Below, piece by piece: positions 20,711 through 29,388 of a stretch of DNA of 53,722 bases. The position numbers and the translations under genes are program-made. The first letter of the stretch is position 1. Every line of letters begins with the position of its first letter. The stretch lies in the NCBI RefSeq assembly GCF_002157355.1, contig NZ_LYMK01000047.1, forward strand, positions 1-53,722, written 5' to 3'. This DNA comes from Variovorax sp. JS1663. GTDB taxonomy: Bacteria > Pseudomonadota > Gammaproteobacteria > Burkholderiales > Burkholderiaceae_C. The notes under the pieces are model-generated. The model was not told the origin of the DNA, did no database searches, and saw only the letters and a program-made list of their open reading frames with translations.

Positions 20711-21583
20711 ATGACCGGTGCAGCCATGACCGACCTCCAGCCCCTGCCGGCCGCCGAGCTGGCGCGCCTCGATGCGCGCTTTGCGGCGCGCAGTGTGCAG
20801 GTGGCCGGTGGCGCGAGCGTTTCGGTGCGCGAATGCGGCACCGGCCCGGCGCTGGTGTGCCTGCATGGCATCGGTTCGGGTGCGGCTTCATGGCTGGACG
20901 CGGCACTTGCGCTGGAAGATGAGGCCCGGCTGATCGCGTGGGACGCGCCGGGCTATGGCGCATCGACGCCGTTCGTCGCCGCTGCACCGAAGGCCGCCGA
21001 CTATGCCGAACGCCTCGCAGCCTTGCTCGACGCGCTGGACATCGATCGCTGCGTGCTGGTCGGCCATTCGCTCGGTGCGCTGATGGCCGCCGCCGCGGCC
21101 CGTCCCGGGTCTGCACTGGCCTCGCGCATCTCGAAGCTGCTGCTGATCAGCCCGGCAGCCGGCTACGGCGCGCCGGCCCGTGCCGAGGCGCAAGCCCGCG
21201 TGCGCGCCGAGCGCCTGGGCACGCTGGAACAACTCGGCATCGCCGGCATGGCCGCGAAGCGTTCTGCCCGCCTGGTTTCCGATCACGCCAGCGACACCGC
21301 GCGCCAATGGGTGCGCTGGAACATGGCGCGCCTGAACGAGGATGGCTACCGCCAGGCCGTCGAGCTGCTGTGCGGCGGCGACCTGTTGGCCGACCTGCCG
21401 CCTGCCATGCCGGTGCGCGTGGCCTGCGGCGCCCTGGACGTGGTGACCACGCCCGAAGCCTGCGCCGAGGTGGCGAAGCAGTGCGGCGTGCCGCTCGAGA
21501 CACTGCCGCGTGCCGGGCACGCGAGCTATGTGGAACAGCCCGAAACCGTCGCCGCCTTGCTGCGCGATGTGCTGGCGGCCTGA
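20711..21583 (+). CDS. Alpha/beta hydrolase
   Basis: A 290-residue serine hydrolase with a complete triad: S120 in VLVGHSLGALMAAAAA, D243 in ACGALDVVTTPE and H270 in RAGHASYVEQPE. The oxyanion-hole region is LVCLHGIGSGAASW. It resembles the MhpC/3-oxoadipate-enol-lactonase/ring-fission-product hydrolases. In a cluster with an extradiol-type dioxygenase, C-C hydrolysis of a ring-fission product or ester/lactone hydrolysis is plausible, but the motifs alone do not separate these. The ATG at 20711 is chosen as the first in the gap after the cupin stop; an ATG at 20726 would also work. Confidence 0.88.
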   Translation: MTGAAMTDLQPLPAAELARLDARFAARSVQVAGGASVSVRECGTGPALVCLHGIGSGAASWLDAALALEDEARLIAWDAPGYGASTPFVAAAPKAADYAERLAALLDALDIDRCVLVGHSLGALMAAAAARPGSALASRISKLLLISPAAGYGAPARAEAQARVRAERLGTLEQLGIAGMAAKRSARLVSDHASDTARQWVRWNMARLNEDGYRQAVELLCGGDLLADLPPAMPVRVACGALDVVTTPEACAEVAKQCGVPLETLPRAGHASYVEQPETVAALLRDVLAA

Positions 21584-21611
21584 TCGCACCGACGACAAGA
21601 AAGAGAAATCG

Positions 21612-22445
21612 ATGAGCACCGACAAGGATTCAATGGAAGAGGGCGCCGACCGCTACAACGTGCCGGCCCTGGAGCGCGGCCTGCGCATGCTGTGCGAGTT
21701 CAGCCGCGAGAACCGCACCCTCTCCGCGCCCGAGCTGGCGCGCCGCTTCGACCTGCCGCGCTCCACCGTGTTCCGCCTGCTCACCACGCTGGAGAACATG
21801 GGTTTTCTCGAGCGCGCCGAGGGCGGCCGCGACTACCGCCTGGGCCTGGCCGTGCTGCGCCTGGGCTTCGAGTACCTGGCCTCGCTGGAGCTGACCCAGC
21901 TCGGCACGCCGCTGCTCAACCGCCTGTGCGAGGAACTGCGCACGCCCTGCAACCTGGTGGTGCGCGATGGCCGCTCCATCGTCTACGTGGCCAAGGTGGC
22001 GCCGCCCACGCCCTTCGCCAGCTCGGTCACCGTGGGCACGCGCCTGCCGGCCCATGCGACGGTGCTGGGCCGCATCCTGCTGGAGGACCTGACCCTGCCG
22101 CAGCTGCGCGCGCTTTACCCGGAAGAGCGGCTGGAGACTTTCTCGCCGTCCACCCCCAAGACCGTCAACGAGTTGTTCGACATGGTCCAGGCCGACCGCC
22201 AGCGCGGTTTCGTGCTGGGCGAGGGCTTCTTCGAATCGAACATCTCCACCATCGCGGCCCCGGTGCGCGACCACAGCGCCCACATCGTGGCCGCGCTGGG
22301 CGTGACCATCACCTCCGGCCACATCGACGAGAACCGCATGGACGAGATGGTGCGCCGCGTGCGCGAGACGGCCGACGAGATCTCGGGCCTCCTGAACTAC
22401 TCGCCCGCCGGCAGCGCCAAGGTCGTGCCGCTGCGCAGCGCCTGA
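21612..22445 (+). CDS. IclR family transcriptional regulator
   Basis: 277 residues. The winged HTH (about residues 15-75) reads VPALERGLRMLCEFSRENRT, LSAPELARRFDLPRSTVFRL, LTTLENMGFLERAEGG. The IclR effector domain follows (about 90-265), with LRTPCNLVVRDGRSIVYVAK, LPAHATVLGRILL and GFVLGEGFFESNISTIAAPV. IclR proteins of this branch regulate aromatic-acid catabolic operons, often as activators with a pathway acid as effector. It lies within the cluster rather than divergent from it, and the GTTCCA-type dyad at 18085-18129 is the best candidate for its binding site. It starts 28 bases after the hydrolase gene. Confidence 0.93.
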   Translation: MSTDKDSMEEGADRYNVPALERGLRMLCEFSRENRTLSAPELARRFDLPRSTVFRLLTTLENMGFLERAEGGRDYRLGLAVLRLGFEYLASLELTQLGTPLLNRLCEELRTPCNLVVRDGRSIVYVAKVAPPTPFASSVTVGTRLPAHATVLGRILLEDLTLPQLRALYPEERLETFSPSTPKTVNELFDMVQADRQRGFVLGEGFFESNISTIAAPVRDHSAHIVAALGVTITSGHIDENRMDEMVRRVRETADEISGLLNYSPAGSAKVVPLRSA

Positions 22446-22455
22446 GGACGTGGAC

Positions 22456-23292
22456 ATGACGACAACGACTTCTCCCTCCTTCCTCGCCGCCGACGCGCTG
22501 GCCGGCCGCGTGGCCGTGGTCACCGGCGGCAGCTCCGGCATCGGCCTGGCGACCGTCGAACTCCTGCTGGCCGCCGGCGCCGCGGTGGCGCTGTGCGGCC
22601 GCAATGCCGAGCGCCTGGACCGCGCGGTCGCCACCCTGCGCGAGGCGCGGCCTTCGGCGCGCCTCTTCGCCCAGACCTGCGACGTGCTCGACCCCGCCTC
22701 GGTGAAGGCCTTCGCCGCCGCCAGCGAGGCCGCGCTCGGCCCGGCCTCCATGCTGATCAACAACGCCGGCCAGGGCCGCGTCTCCACCTTCGCCGACACC
22801 GAGGACAGCGCCTGGACCGAGGAGCTGCACCTCAAGTTCTTCTCCGTCATCCATCCGACCCGCGCCTTCCTGCCGCAGCTCGCGGCGCAGCACGCGGTGC
22901 TGGGCGATGCCGCGATCGTCTGCGCCAATTCGCTGCTGGCGCGCCAGCCCGAGCCGCACATGGTCGCCACCTCGGCCGCGCGTGCCGGCCTGCTGAACCT
23001 GGTGCGCTCCATGGCCACCGAGTTCGCGCCGCAGGGCGTGCGCGTCAACGGCATCCTGATCGGCCTGGTCGAGTCGGGCCAGTGGCGCCGCCGCTTCGAG
23101 GCGCGCGAAGACAAGTCGCAGGACTGGTCTGCCTGGAGCGGCCAGCTCGCCAAGAACAAACACATTCCCCTGGGTCGCCTGGGACTTCCGACGGAAGCCG
23201 CGCGCGCCATTCTTTTCCTCGCTTCGCCCCTCGCGTCCTACACGACGGGCAGCCACATCGATATCTCCGGAGGCTTGTCCCGCTATGCATAA
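22456..23292 (+). CDS. SDR family protein lacking the YxxxK active site
   Basis: A 278-residue SDR-fold protein. The NAD(P) motif TGGSSGIG and the INNAG motif are intact, and the end TTGSHIDISGGLSRYA is typical. Where the catalytic Y-x-x-x-K should be, the sequence reads ANSLLARQPEPHMVATSAAR: the lysine position is arginine and the tyrosine position is threonine. It may therefore be a non-classical SDR or have changed chemistry. GAGGA lies seven bases before the ATG at 22456; an in-frame GTG at 22450 is less well placed. Its 3' end overlaps the ThDP-enzyme gene by eight bases, so the two are probably made together. Confidence 0.85.
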   Translation: MTTTTSPSFLAADALAGRVAVVTGGSSGIGLATVELLLAAGAAVALCGRNAERLDRAVATLREARPSARLFAQTCDVLDPASVKAFAAASEAALGPASMLINNAGQGRVSTFADTEDSAWTEELHLKFFSVIHPTRAFLPQLAAQHAVLGDAAIVCANSLLARQPEPHMVATSAARAGLLNLVRSMATEFAPQGVRVNGILIGLVESGQWRRRFEAREDKSQDWSAWSGQLAKNKHIPLGRLGLPTEAARAILFLASPLASYTTGSHIDISGGLSRYA

Positions 23293-24982
23293 CCCATCCA
23301 ACCCCACGCAGGTCACCGGCGGTGCCGTCGTTGCCGCCTTCCTCGAACAGTGTGGCGTGAAGGCCGCCTTCGGCGTGATCTCCATCCACAACATGCCGAT
23401 CCTCGATGCCTTCGCGCAGCGCGGCGCGGTGCGTTTCGTCTCGGCACGCGGCGAGGCCGGTGCCGGCAACATGGCCGATGCCTATGCCCGCTCCACCGCC
23501 AGCCTGGGCGTGTGCGTGACCAGCACCGGCCCGGCCGCCGGCAACATCGCCGGCAGCATGGTGGAGGCGCTGACCGCCGGCGCCCCCGTGCTGCACCTCA
23601 CCGGCCAGATCGAGACGCCCTACATCGACAAGGGCATGTCGTACATCCACGAGGCTCCGGACCAGTTGACCATGCTCAAGGCCGTGTCCAAGGCCGCCTT
23701 CCGCGTGCGCAGCATCGACAACCTGCTCGGCACGCTCAAGCGCGCGGTGCAGGTCGCGCTCACCGCGCCCACCGGCCCGGTCAGCGTGGAGATCCCGATC
23801 GACATCCAGTCGGCCATGATGGCGATGCCCGCCGACCTGTCGCCGCTGCCCATCGAGGCCGCGGTGCCGTCGAAGTCCGGCCTCGATGCCCTGGCCGCCA
23901 GCCTGGCCAAGGCCAAGCGCCCGATGCTGTGGATCGGCGGCGGCGCCCGCCACGCGCGTGCAGCCATCCAGCGCCTGCAGAAGCTCGGCTTCGGCGTGGT
24001 CACGACCACGCAGGGCCGCGGCACGGTGCCCGAGGACAATCCGGGCTCGCTCGGCGCCTACAACATCCAGAAGCCGGTCGAGGCCTTCTACCAGACCTGC
24101 GATGCGATGCTGGTGGTCGGCTCGCGCCTGCGCGGCAACGAGACGCTCAAGTACGAGCTGAAGCTGCCGCGCCCGCTGTACCGCGTCGATGCCGATGCAG
24201 CCGCCGAAGGCCGCTGCTACGCGACCGATGCCTTCGTCTGCGGCGATGCCGCGCTCGCGCTCGAAGGGCTGGCCGACCGGCTGGAAGCCGCGAACTACAA
24301 GGCAGACCCGGCCCTGCTCACCGACCTGCGCGCCGCCCACGAACAGGCGGTCGCCACGCTGCGCGACGGCCTCGGCCCCTACGCCGAGCTGGTGCGGCAG
24401 ATCCAGTCGGTGGCGGGCCGCAGCTTCAACTGGGTGCGTGACGTGACCGTCTCCAACAGCACCTGGGGGAACCGAGAGCTGCGCATCTTCGAGCCCAGCG
24501 CGGGCGTGCACGCCACCGGCGGCGGCATCGGCCAGGGCATGCCCATGGCCATCGGCGCGGCCATCGGCGCGGCCGTGACCGGCTCGGGCCGCAAGACCTT
24601 CTGCCTGGCCGGCGACGGCGGCTTCATCCTGAACCTGGGCGAGCTGGCCTGCATGGTGCAGGAAGAGGCACCGATGGTGATCGTGCTGATGAACGACAAG
24701 AGCTACGGCGTGATCAAGAACATCCAGGACGTGCAGTACGGCGGCCGCCGCTGCTACGCCGACCTGCACACGCCCGACTACGCGCTGCTGTGCAAGTCGA
24801 TCGCGCTGCCGCATGCGCGCGTCTCGCGCCTGGAGGACCTGAAGGGCCAGCTCGACGAGGCGCTGGCCGCGCGCGGTCCCTTCCTGCTGGAGATCGACAT
24901 GCTGTCGATCGGTGGCTTCAAGAGCACCTTCGCCGGCCCGCCGACCAACACCATCACGCAGATCCCTGCGCTCAACAAGTAA
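23285..24982 (+). CDS. ThDP-dependent enzyme (acetolactate synthase/benzoylformate decarboxylase family)
   Basis: 565 residues with the three-domain ThDP fold. The activating glutamate is E57 in VSARGEAGAGNMADAYARS. The middle FAD/CoA-like domain is at about 190-330. The ThDP/Mg2+ motif is GDGGFILNLGELACM (about 443-457), ending with the asparagine in LMNDKSYGVIKN. Such enzymes decarboxylate 2-oxo acids, form or split acyloins, or act as oxalyl-CoA-type lyases. The motif IHNMPILDAF replaces the usual GxPxxxxLxD start. In this cluster it may decarboxylate a 2-oxo acid to the aldehyde oxidised by the downstream aldehyde dehydrogenase. It is translationally linked to the atypical SDR. Confidence 0.9.
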   Translation: MHNPSNPTQVTGGAVVAAFLEQCGVKAAFGVISIHNMPILDAFAQRGAVRFVSARGEAGAGNMADAYARSTASLGVCVTSTGPAAGNIAGSMVEALTAGAPVLHLTGQIETPYIDKGMSYIHEAPDQLTMLKAVSKAAFRVRSIDNLLGTLKRAVQVALTAPTGPVSVEIPIDIQSAMMAMPADLSPLPIEAAVPSKSGLDALAASLAKAKRPMLWIGGGARHARAAIQRLQKLGFGVVTTTQGRGTVPEDNPGSLGAYNIQKPVEAFYQTCDAMLVVGSRLRGNETLKYELKLPRPLYRVDADAAAEGRCYATDAFVCGDAALALEGLADRLEAANYKADPALLTDLRAAHEQAVATLRDGLGPYAELVRQIQSVAGRSFNWVRDVTVSNSTWGNRELRIFEPSAGVHATGGGIGQGMPMAIGAAIGAAVTGSGRKTFCLAGDGGFILNLGELACMVQEEAPMVIVLMNDKSYGVIKNIQDVQYGGRRCYADLHTPDYALLCKSIALPHARVSRLEDLKGQLDEALAARGPFLLEIDMLSIGGFKSTFAGPPTNTITQIPALNK

Positions 24983-24991
24983 GGACCCGAC

Positions 24992-25792
24992 ATGCTGCGC
25001 GTGGCACTCATCGGTTGTGGCGCCATCGGCAGCTCGGTCATCGAGCTGCTGAAGGGCGACGCCTCGCTCGCGGTTGTGGCCGTCGTGGTCCCGGCCGAGG
25101 GCCTGGAAGCGGCCCAGGCGCTGCTGGACAAGCTCGCCCCCGGCGTGCAGGCCGCGACGGCCGTGCCTGCGAGCGGCATCGACCTGGTCGTCGAAACCGC
25201 CGGCCACGCGGCGATCGAGGAGCACGTGCTGCCGGCGCTGCGCCGCGGCACGCCCTGCGTGGTCGCCTCGGTGGGCGCGCTGTCCGCGCAGGGCCTGGCC
25301 GAGCGGCTGGAGGTCGCCGCCATCACCGGCAAGACGCAGGTGCAGCTGATCGCCGGCGCGATCGGCGCCATCGATGCGCTGGCCGCGGCCCGCATCGGCG
25401 GACTGGACAGCGTGCGCTACACCGGCCGCAAGCCGCCCAAGGCCTGGAAGGGCACGCCGGCCGAGCAGGGGCGCGACCTGGACGCCCTGCGCAGCGAAGT
25501 CGTGATCTTCGAAGGCAGCGCCCGCGAGGCCGCCACGCTCTACCCCAAGAACGCCAACGTCGCCGCCACCGTGTCGCTCGCCGGCCTGGGCCTGGACCGC
25601 ACGCAGGTGCGCCTGATCGCCGACCCGTCGGTCGACGAGAACGTGCACACGGTCGAGGCCGAGGGCGCCTTCGGGCGCTTCGAGCTGAGCATGCGCAACA
25701 AGCCGCTGGCAGCGAATCCCAAGACCTCGGCGCTCACCGTCTACAGCGCCGTGCGTGCGCTGCGCAACCGGGCCGCGGCCCTCGCCATCTGA
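24992..25792 (+). CDS. L-aspartate-dehydrogenase-like NAD(P) oxidoreductase
   Basis: A 266-residue protein of the NadX/DUF108 family. The Rossmann motif RVALIGCGAIGSSVIEL opens the protein, LVVETAGHAAIEEHVLPALR follows, and the C-terminal domain shows the family block ADPSVDENVHTVEAEGAFG and PLAANPKTSALTVYSAVRAL. Aspartate dehydrogenase interconverts L-aspartate and oxaloacetate or iminoaspartate using NAD(P)+. Such genes can serve NAD synthesis, but no nadA or nadC is nearby, and here the gene is embedded in a catabolic operon, nine bases after the ThDP gene and 20 bases before the aldehyde dehydrogenase. Action on another amino- or oxo-dicarboxylate is therefore possible. Confidence 0.88.
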   Translation: MLRVALIGCGAIGSSVIELLKGDASLAVVAVVVPAEGLEAAQALLDKLAPGVQAATAVPASGIDLVVETAGHAAIEEHVLPALRRGTPCVVASVGALSAQGLAERLEVAAITGKTQVQLIAGAIGAIDALAAARIGGLDSVRYTGRKPPKAWKGTPAEQGRDLDALRSEVVIFEGSAREAATLYPKNANVAATVSLAGLGLDRTQVRLIADPSVDENVHTVEAEGAFGRFELSMRNKPLAANPKTSALTVYSAVRALRNRAAALAI

Positions 25793-25812
25793 CGGCGCGA
25801 AAGAACCCCACC

Positions 25813-27291
25813 ATGATCTCCAACGAACTCCTCCCCCTCAACATCGCCGGCGAATGGCGCCTGGGCGGCGGCGATGCCTACGAGAGCCTGTACCCGGCCA
25901 CCGGCGAGCCGATCGCGCGCCTGAAGGCCGCGAGCGCGGCCGACGTGGACGAGGCCATCGCGCGCGCCGACGAAGCCTTCCGCACCAGCGGCTGGGCCCA
26001 GAAGCTGCCGCACGAGCGCGCCGCCGTGCTGCACCGCGTGGCGCAACTCATCCGCGACGAGGCCGAGCCGCTCGCGCAGAAGCAGCGCCTGGACAACGGC
26101 AAGCCGATCAACGAGACGCGCGCGCTGGTGGCCAGCGCGGCCGGCACCTTCCAGTTCTTCGCGGCCGCGTTGGAGACGCTGGAGGAGACCATCACGCCCT
26201 CGCGCGGCCCCTTCGTCACCATGAGCGTGCACGAGCCCATGGGCGTGGTCGCGGCCATCACGCCGTGGAACTCGCCCATCGCCAGCGAGGCGCAGAAGCT
26301 GGCGCCGGCGCTGGCCGCGGGCAACGCGGTGATCGTGAAGCCGGCCGAGGTCACGCCGCTGATGGCGCTGGAGCTGGCCCGCATCTGCGAGAAGGCGGGC
26401 GTGCCGCGCGGCATCGTCAGCGTGCTGCCGGGCAAGGGCTCGGTGATCGGCGACGCCATCACCAAGCACCCGCTGGTCAAGCGCGTGTCCTTCACCGGCG
26501 GCACCACGACCGGCAAGCACATCGCGCACATCGCGGCCGACAAGATGATGCCGGTCTCGCTGGAGCTGGGCGGCAAGTCGCCGACGATGGTGCTGGAGGA
26601 CGCGGACCTGGACCACGCGGTCAACGGCGTGCTCTACGGCATCTTCAGCTCCTCGGGCGAATCGTGCATCGCGGGCTCGCGCCTCTTCGTGGCGCGCAGC
26701 ATCTACGATGAGTTCGTCACCCGCGTGGCCGAGGCCGCCAAGGCGCTGCGCGTGGGCGACCCGGCCTCGGAGCGCACGCAGATGGGCCCGCTGATCACCG
26801 CCAAGCACCGCGAGAGCATCGAGCGCTACGTGGAGCTGGGCGTGTCCGAAGGCGGCCACATCCGCACGGGCGGCGTGCGCCCGCACGGCACCGACCTCGA
26901 CCGCGGCTACTTCTACACGCCGACGATCCTGGAAGGCCTGACCAACAGCGCGCGCATCAGCCAGGAGGAGGTCTTCGGGCCGGTGCTGGTGGCCATGCCC
27001 TTCGACAGCGAAGAGCAATTGATCGAGCAGGCCAACGACAGCGTCTACGCACTCGCCGCGGGCGTGTGGAGCCGCGACTTCAAGCGCGCCTGGCGCCTCG
27101 GCCGCGCCGTGCAGGCCGGCACCGTGTGGATCAACACCTACAAGCAGTTCTCCGTCTCCACGCCCTTCGGCGGCTGGCGCGACAGCGGCCTGGGCCGCGA
27201 GAAGGGGCGCGAAGGGATCTTCCAGTACATGGAGCAGAAGAGCATGTACTGGGGCACCAACGCGCAGCCCCTGCCGTGGGCCAACCAATAA
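25813..27291 (+). CDS. Aldehyde dehydrogenase
   Basis: A 492-residue NAD(P)+-dependent aldehyde dehydrogenase of normal family length. The catalytic residues are C285 in SSSGESCIAGSRLFV and E251 in VSLELGGKSPTMVLED. The cofactor region includes AITPWNSPIASEAQKLAPAL and SFTGGTTTGKHIA, and the C-terminal EVFGPVLV and GGWRDSGLGREKG are conserved. It oxidises an aldehyde to the carboxylate in the cytoplasm, probably the product of the ThDP enzyme or of ring cleavage. Sequence phrasing is closest to the betaine-aldehyde/2-hydroxymuconic-semialdehyde type, but the exact substrate cannot be read. It is followed by the VOC dioxygenase gene after 10 bases. Confidence 0.93.
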   Translation: MISNELLPLNIAGEWRLGGGDAYESLYPATGEPIARLKAASAADVDEAIARADEAFRTSGWAQKLPHERAAVLHRVAQLIRDEAEPLAQKQRLDNGKPINETRALVASAAGTFQFFAAALETLEETITPSRGPFVTMSVHEPMGVVAAITPWNSPIASEAQKLAPALAAGNAVIVKPAEVTPLMALELARICEKAGVPRGIVSVLPGKGSVIGDAITKHPLVKRVSFTGGTTTGKHIAHIAADKMMPVSLELGGKSPTMVLEDADLDHAVNGVLYGIFSSSGESCIAGSRLFVARSIYDEFVTRVAEAAKALRVGDPASERTQMGPLITAKHRESIERYVELGVSEGGHIRTGGVRPHGTDLDRGYFYTPTILEGLTNSARISQEEVFGPVLVAMPFDSEEQLIEQANDSVYALAAGVWSRDFKRAWRLGRAVQAGTVWINTYKQFSVSTPFGGWRDSGLGREKGREGIFQYMEQKSMYWGTNAQPLPWANQ

Positions 27292-27301
27292 GGGACATGC
27301 C

Positions 27302-28273
27302 ATGAGCGTGCTTGGAATCGATCAGATCACTTACGGCGCGGACGACCTCGCCACCTGCCGCCGTTTCTTCTCCGACTGGGGCCTGGCGCTGAAGTCCGAG
27401 ACGGCCGACCAGTTCATCTTCGAATGCCTCAACGGCTGCCGCGTCGTCGTCGCCGCGCTGGGCCAGGCCGGGCTGCCGGCCGCGATGGAGGAGGGGCCCA
27501 CACTGCTGGAAGTGGTGTGGGGCGTGGAGAGCGAGGCCGACCTTGCGCGCTATGCCGCCGCCATCGCGAAGGACAAGGATTTCACCGACGGCGAAGTGGA
27601 AGGCGCACGCCGCATCGGCTGCACCGACCCGAACGGCCTGGCGGTGCGCCTGCAGGTCAGCCGCAAGCGCGCGATCGACGTCGAATGCGGCGCGATGAAC
27701 ACCTGGAACGCGAAGCCGCGCATCAACCAGGCCGCCCCCATCTACGAGCGCGCGACGCCGATCGAGGTGGGTCACGTGGTCTTCTTCGTCGCGGACGTGC
27801 AGGCCACCAGCGCCTTCTATGCCGACCGCTTCGGCTTCGTCGGCTCCGACAGCTACCCCAACCGCGGCGCCTTCATGCGCTGTGCACCCGAGGGCGGGCA
27901 CCACGACCTGTTCCTGCTGCAGCTGCCCTCGGGCAAGCGCGGGCTCAACCACGTGGCCTTCACCGTGCGCGACATCCACGAGGTGTTCGGCGGCGGCCTG
28001 CATTTCTCGCGCTGCGGCTGGGAAACCCAACTGGGCCCGGGCCGGCATCCCGTCTCCTCGGCGTACTTCTGGTACTTCAAGAACCCGGCCGGCGGCCTGA
28101 TCGAGTACTACGCCGACGAGGACCAGCTCACCGCCGACTGGCAGCCGCGCGAGTTCGAGCCGGGACCAACCGTGTTCGCGGAGTGGGCCGTCGATGGGGG
28201 CCTCGACGGTAACACCCGTCGCCAGAAGAACGCGGATGGCCCTCAAGGCAAGTTCCTCACCGAGAAGAAATGA
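27302..28273 (+). CDS. Extradiol-type VOC superfamily dioxygenase
   Basis: 323 residues with two VOC modules (about 1-120 and 150-285). The second holds a full metal triad: H158 in IEVGHVVFFVAD, H217 in RGLNHVAFTVRD and E268 in GGLIEYYADED, the type I extradiol dioxygenase arrangement. RHPVSSAYFWYFKNPAGG also fits this family. It would open a catechol-like ring next to the diol with O2. The C-terminal 40 residues (EWAVDGGLDGNTRRQKNADG) are an unusual polar tail. Its stop overlaps the next ATG (ATGATG), so the downstream receptor gene is translationally coupled. Confidence 0.87.
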   Translation: MSVLGIDQITYGADDLATCRRFFSDWGLALKSETADQFIFECLNGCRVVVAALGQAGLPAAMEEGPTLLEVVWGVESEADLARYAAAIAKDKDFTDGEVEGARRIGCTDPNGLAVRLQVSRKRAIDVECGAMNTWNAKPRINQAAPIYERATPIEVGHVVFFVADVQATSAFYADRFGFVGSDSYPNRGAFMRCAPEGGHHDLFLLQLPSGKRGLNHVAFTVRDIHEVFGGGLHFSRCGWETQLGPGRHPVSSAYFWYFKNPAGGLIEYYADEDQLTADWQPREFEPGPTVFAEWAVDGGLDGNTRRQKNADGPQGKFLTEKK

Positions 28274-29340
28274 TGACCACCCCCGTTGCTTGCTCACTTC
28301 GTGTAGCCGCCTCCCCCCTCAAGGGGGCGACACCAGCGGCCCGGCAAAGCCGGTTCCGCGGTGTCTCCCGAACATGCTGCGTCGCTGCGCTCGCAGCTCT
28401 CGGATTCGCCGGTGCCCATGCGCAGAGCGCGGTCGAGAAGCAGCTGTCGAGCGACCGCTTCACCATCGTCTCGCCCTTCCCGCCGGGCGGCCCGGTCGAC
28501 ACGCTGGCACGCGTGCTGTCCGACGGCCTGGCCAAGCGCTACGGCCAGGCGGCCGTGGTCGAAAACATGCCCGGCGCGGCCGGCAACATCGGCATCGACA
28601 AGGTCAAGCGCGCGAAGCCCGACGGCCATACGCTGCTGGTCGTGCCGGCCGGCAACCTGACCATCAACCCGACGCTGATGCCGAACTTCCCGTTCAACAT
28701 CGAGAAGGACTTCGTGCCCGTCACCATGCTCGCGAAGGCGCCCAACGTGCTGGTGGCCTCGCCCTCGGCCGGCATCAAGAGCGCGAAGGAGCTGGTGGCG
28801 CAGGCCAAGGCCAGGCCCGGCACGCTCTCCTATGCCTCGCCGGGCGTCGGCAGCGGCCTGCACCTGGCGGGCGAGCTGTTCAAGCAGCAGGCCGGCATCG
28901 ACCTGCTGCACGTGCCCTACAAGGGCACGGCGCCGGCCCTCAACGACGTGCTGGGCGGCGTGGTGCCGCTGATGTTCAGCAACCTGCCGGCCACGCTGCC
29001 CTTCATCAAGAACGGCAAGCTGGTGGTGCTGGGCGTGACCGAAGCCAGGCGCAGCCCGGCGGCGCCGGAGATCCCGACGCTGGCGGAACAGGGCATTCAG
29101 GGCGTGGCCGTGACCTCCTGGTACGGCCTGCTCGCCCCGGCCGGCACGCCGCCGGCCGTGGCCGAGCAGCTCGCGAAGGATGCCGCCCAGATGCTGGCCC
29201 AGCCCGAGGTGCGCGAGCGCCTCCAGGCCCAGGGCATGACCGAGGCGACCATGAAGCCGGCCGAGTTTGCCGTCTCCATGCGCGACGAGACCGCGATGTG
29301 GGCCAGGATCATCAAGGCCCGCAACATCGTGGCCGAATGA
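28270..29340 (+). CDS. Bug/TctC-type receptor with a repeat-encoded N-terminus
   Basis: A 356-residue periplasmic receptor. The mature part begins near AQSAVEKQLSSDRFTIVSPF and has the Bug landmarks FPPGGPVDTLARVLSDGLAK, VVENMPGAAGNIGIDKVKR, HVPYKGTAPALNDVLGG and PTLAEQGIQGVAVTSWYGL. The start is unusual: the only in-frame start is the ATG at 28270, which overlaps the VOC stop as ATGA. The signal's hydrophobic core (CCVAALAALGFAGAHA) is preceded by about 34 residues, and most of them (CSLRVAASPLKGATPAARQS and onward) are encoded by the dispersed repeat at 28288-28373. The second receptor of the cluster, it probably binds a related carboxylate. No TctAB partner is present. Confidence 0.88.
   Translation: MMTTPVACSLRVAASPLKGATPAARQSRFRGVSRTCCVAALAALGFAGAHAQSAVEKQLSSDRFTIVSPFPPGGPVDTLARVLSDGLAKRYGQAAVVENMPGAAGNIGIDKVKRAKPDGHTLLVVPAGNLTINPTLMPNFPFNIEKDFVPVTMLAKAPNVLVASPSAGIKSAKELVAQAKARPGTLSYASPGVGSGLHLAGELFKQQAGIDLLHVPYKGTAPALNDVLGGVVPLMFSNLPATLPFIKNGKLVVLGVTEARRSPAAPEIPTLAEQGIQGVAVTSWYGLLAPAGTPPAVAEQLAKDAAQMLAQPEVRERLQAQGMTEATMKPAEFAVSMRDETAMWARIIKARNIVAE
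28288..28373 (+). repeat. Dispersed repeat, copy 2, inside a coding region
   Basis: An 86-base copy of the unit at 19159-19245, about 90 percent identical by eye. It lies in frame within the first 35 codons of the second Bug receptor. The same reading of copy 1 gives ACSLRVAANPLTGG, so the coding phase of the repeat is alike in both places. The central hairpin is CCCCCTCAAGGGGG. Confidence 0.85.
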
Positions 29341-29388
29341 GGCGCAACGCCGCCTGATACCCCGATTCCCCTTCCACGGAGGCCCACG

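Noticed and set aside
23045..25648. Long leftward open frame across the ThDP and AspDH-like genes
   Set aside because: Antisense shadow; the plus strand carries two recognisable enzymes with short operon spacing.
28359..28430. A shorter start for the second Bug receptor, using the ATG near 28374
   Set aside because: That ATG is out of frame with the mature receptor; no in-frame start exists between 28276 and the signal core.
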